Shown here piece after piece: positions 4,856-5,485 of a DNA stretch of 5,485 nt. Made by a program: the position numbers and the translations under genes. Source of the DNA: Bacteroidales bacterium (lineage in GTDB: Bacteria; Bacteroidota; Bacteroidia; Bacteroidales; UBA932); contig JAGCCD010000095.1 in the NCBI GenBank assembly GCA_017651785.1, forward strand, positions 1 to 5,485, written 5' to 3'. Position 1 is the stretch's first letter, and each line of letters opens with the position of its first letter. A model generated the notes under the pieces. The model was not told the DNA's origin. It saw only the letters and a program-made list of their open reading frames with translations, and did not search any database.

Positions 4856-5485
4856 ATGGAAAGGATAGTCACGTTCGGTGAAATTCTTCAGCGATGGTCT
4901 CCGCAGGGGGCCTGGCGCGTGGGCCAGAGAGATTTGTGGGAGGGCCAGTTCGGCGGTTCGGAGGCTAATGTGGCGGTGTCTCTGGCAATACTCGGCAACA
5001 ACGTGGGATACGTATCGCGCATCCCCCAGAACGTGGTTGGAGACGCCTGCCTGCGCAAGCTAAGATATTATGGCATAGACGTTTCCGATGTCGTTCGCGG
5101 CGGCGGCCGCCTGGGGACATATTACTTCGAAAAGGCGGCTGACCTGCGCCGCTCGCTGGTTGTGTACGACCGCGAGGGCTCGTCCTTCTGGTCCGCCGCA
5201 CCCGGCATGTTTCCCTGGGCTGATATCTTCAGCCGCACCGGCGTATTCCACTGCTCCGGCATCACTTGCGCCGTGTCTCAGTCGGCCGCAGACGCTACCA
5301 TCGAGGCCGTGCGTACCGCGCGCGACATGGGCCTACGCATTACTTGCGACATAAACTACCGCCGCAACCTCTGGAAGTACCCCGGAGCCGATGCGCACAA
5401 GACGCTTGGCGCCCTGATGCAGTACAGCGACTACATTTTCGGAGACCAGGACGAGTGGGAAGTGGCATCCGGCGTGCCCAAGATA
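4856..5485 (+). CDS. kdgK: PfkB-family sugar kinase, probably 2-keto-3-deoxygluconate kinase (partial)
   Basis: The first 210 residues are present and the gene continues beyond the right edge. It is a ribokinase/PfkB-fold carbohydrate kinase, which transfers phosphate from ATP to a sugar in the cytosol. Visible features are the N-terminal strand RIVTFGEIL (3-11), the substrate-binding signature FGGSEANVAVSLAILG, the GDACLRKLRYYGID segment, RLGTYYFEK, and CDINYRRNLW later on, followed by a GDQDEW stretch typical of the nucleotide side. The combination of RLGTYYFEK with DINYRRNLW resembles 2-keto-3-deoxygluconate kinases (pectin, alginate and glucuronate catabolism) more than fructokinases. The catalytic GAGD motif lies beyond the window. 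The start ATG at 4856 gives a proper family N-terminus, and no strong Shine-Dalgarno sequence is present. KDG specificity is inferred. Confidence 0.85.
   Translation, partial: MERIVTFGEILQRWSPQGAWRVGQRDLWEGQFGGSEANVAVSLAILGNNVGYVSRIPQNVVGDACLRKLRYYGIDVSDVVRGGGRLGTYYFEKAADLRRSLVVYDREGSSFWSAAPGMFPWADIFSRTGVFHCSGITCAVSQSAADATIEAVRTARDMGLRITCDINYRRNLWKYPGADAHKTLGALMQYSDYIFGDQDEWEVASGVPKI

Overview
The window looks like chromosomal DNA of a GC-rich member of the Bacteroidales (phylum Bacteroidota). Four start regions carry boxes matching or close to the Bacteroidota -7 promoter consensus TAnnTTTG (TATATTTG twice, TACATTTG, and the near-match TAACTTTA). Leaders are short and A/T-rich, mostly without a Shine-Dalgarno sequence, and the proteins resemble Bacteroidales families. 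I see no phage, IS, CRISPR, tRNA or rRNA. This is mostly ordinary metabolic and envelope content, not a recognisable new defence or mobile system.

Layout from left to right. (1) Positions 1-106, minus strand: a piece of a GH2 glycosidase catalytic domain whose upstream part is missing; the homology stops at the promoter of the next gene. (2) 125-1126, plus: a YghZ/Gpr-type aldo-keto reductase, apparently with almost no leader. (3) 1166-2677, plus: a two-gene unit of a small lipoprotein and, 3 nt later, a secreted purple-acid-phosphatase-like metallophosphoesterase with a GTG start. (4) 4782 down to 2637, minus: a compact three-gene operon of a YccF-type membrane protein, a secreted GH20-like glycosidase and a SprT-like zinc protease. 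Its last gene converges on and overlaps the phosphoesterase by 41 bp. (5) 4856 to the window end, plus: the first 210 residues of a PfkB-family sugar kinase resembling 2-keto-3-deoxygluconate kinase, divergent from the yccF operon across a 73-bp intergenic region with back-to-back promoters.

Functionally the genes fit a saccharolytic gut or host-associated bacterium: glycan hydrolysis (GH2 remnant, GH20-like enzyme), sugar-acid catabolism (KDG-type kinase), carbonyl or methylglyoxal handling (AKR), and envelope proteins (lipoprotein, phosphoesterase, YccF). A shared pathway is not evident beyond the operons.

The points most worth a second look are the phosphoesterase with a degenerate GHxH metal motif, the abrupt GH2 truncation at the AKR promoter, and the symmetrical divergent promoter pair at 4806-4834.
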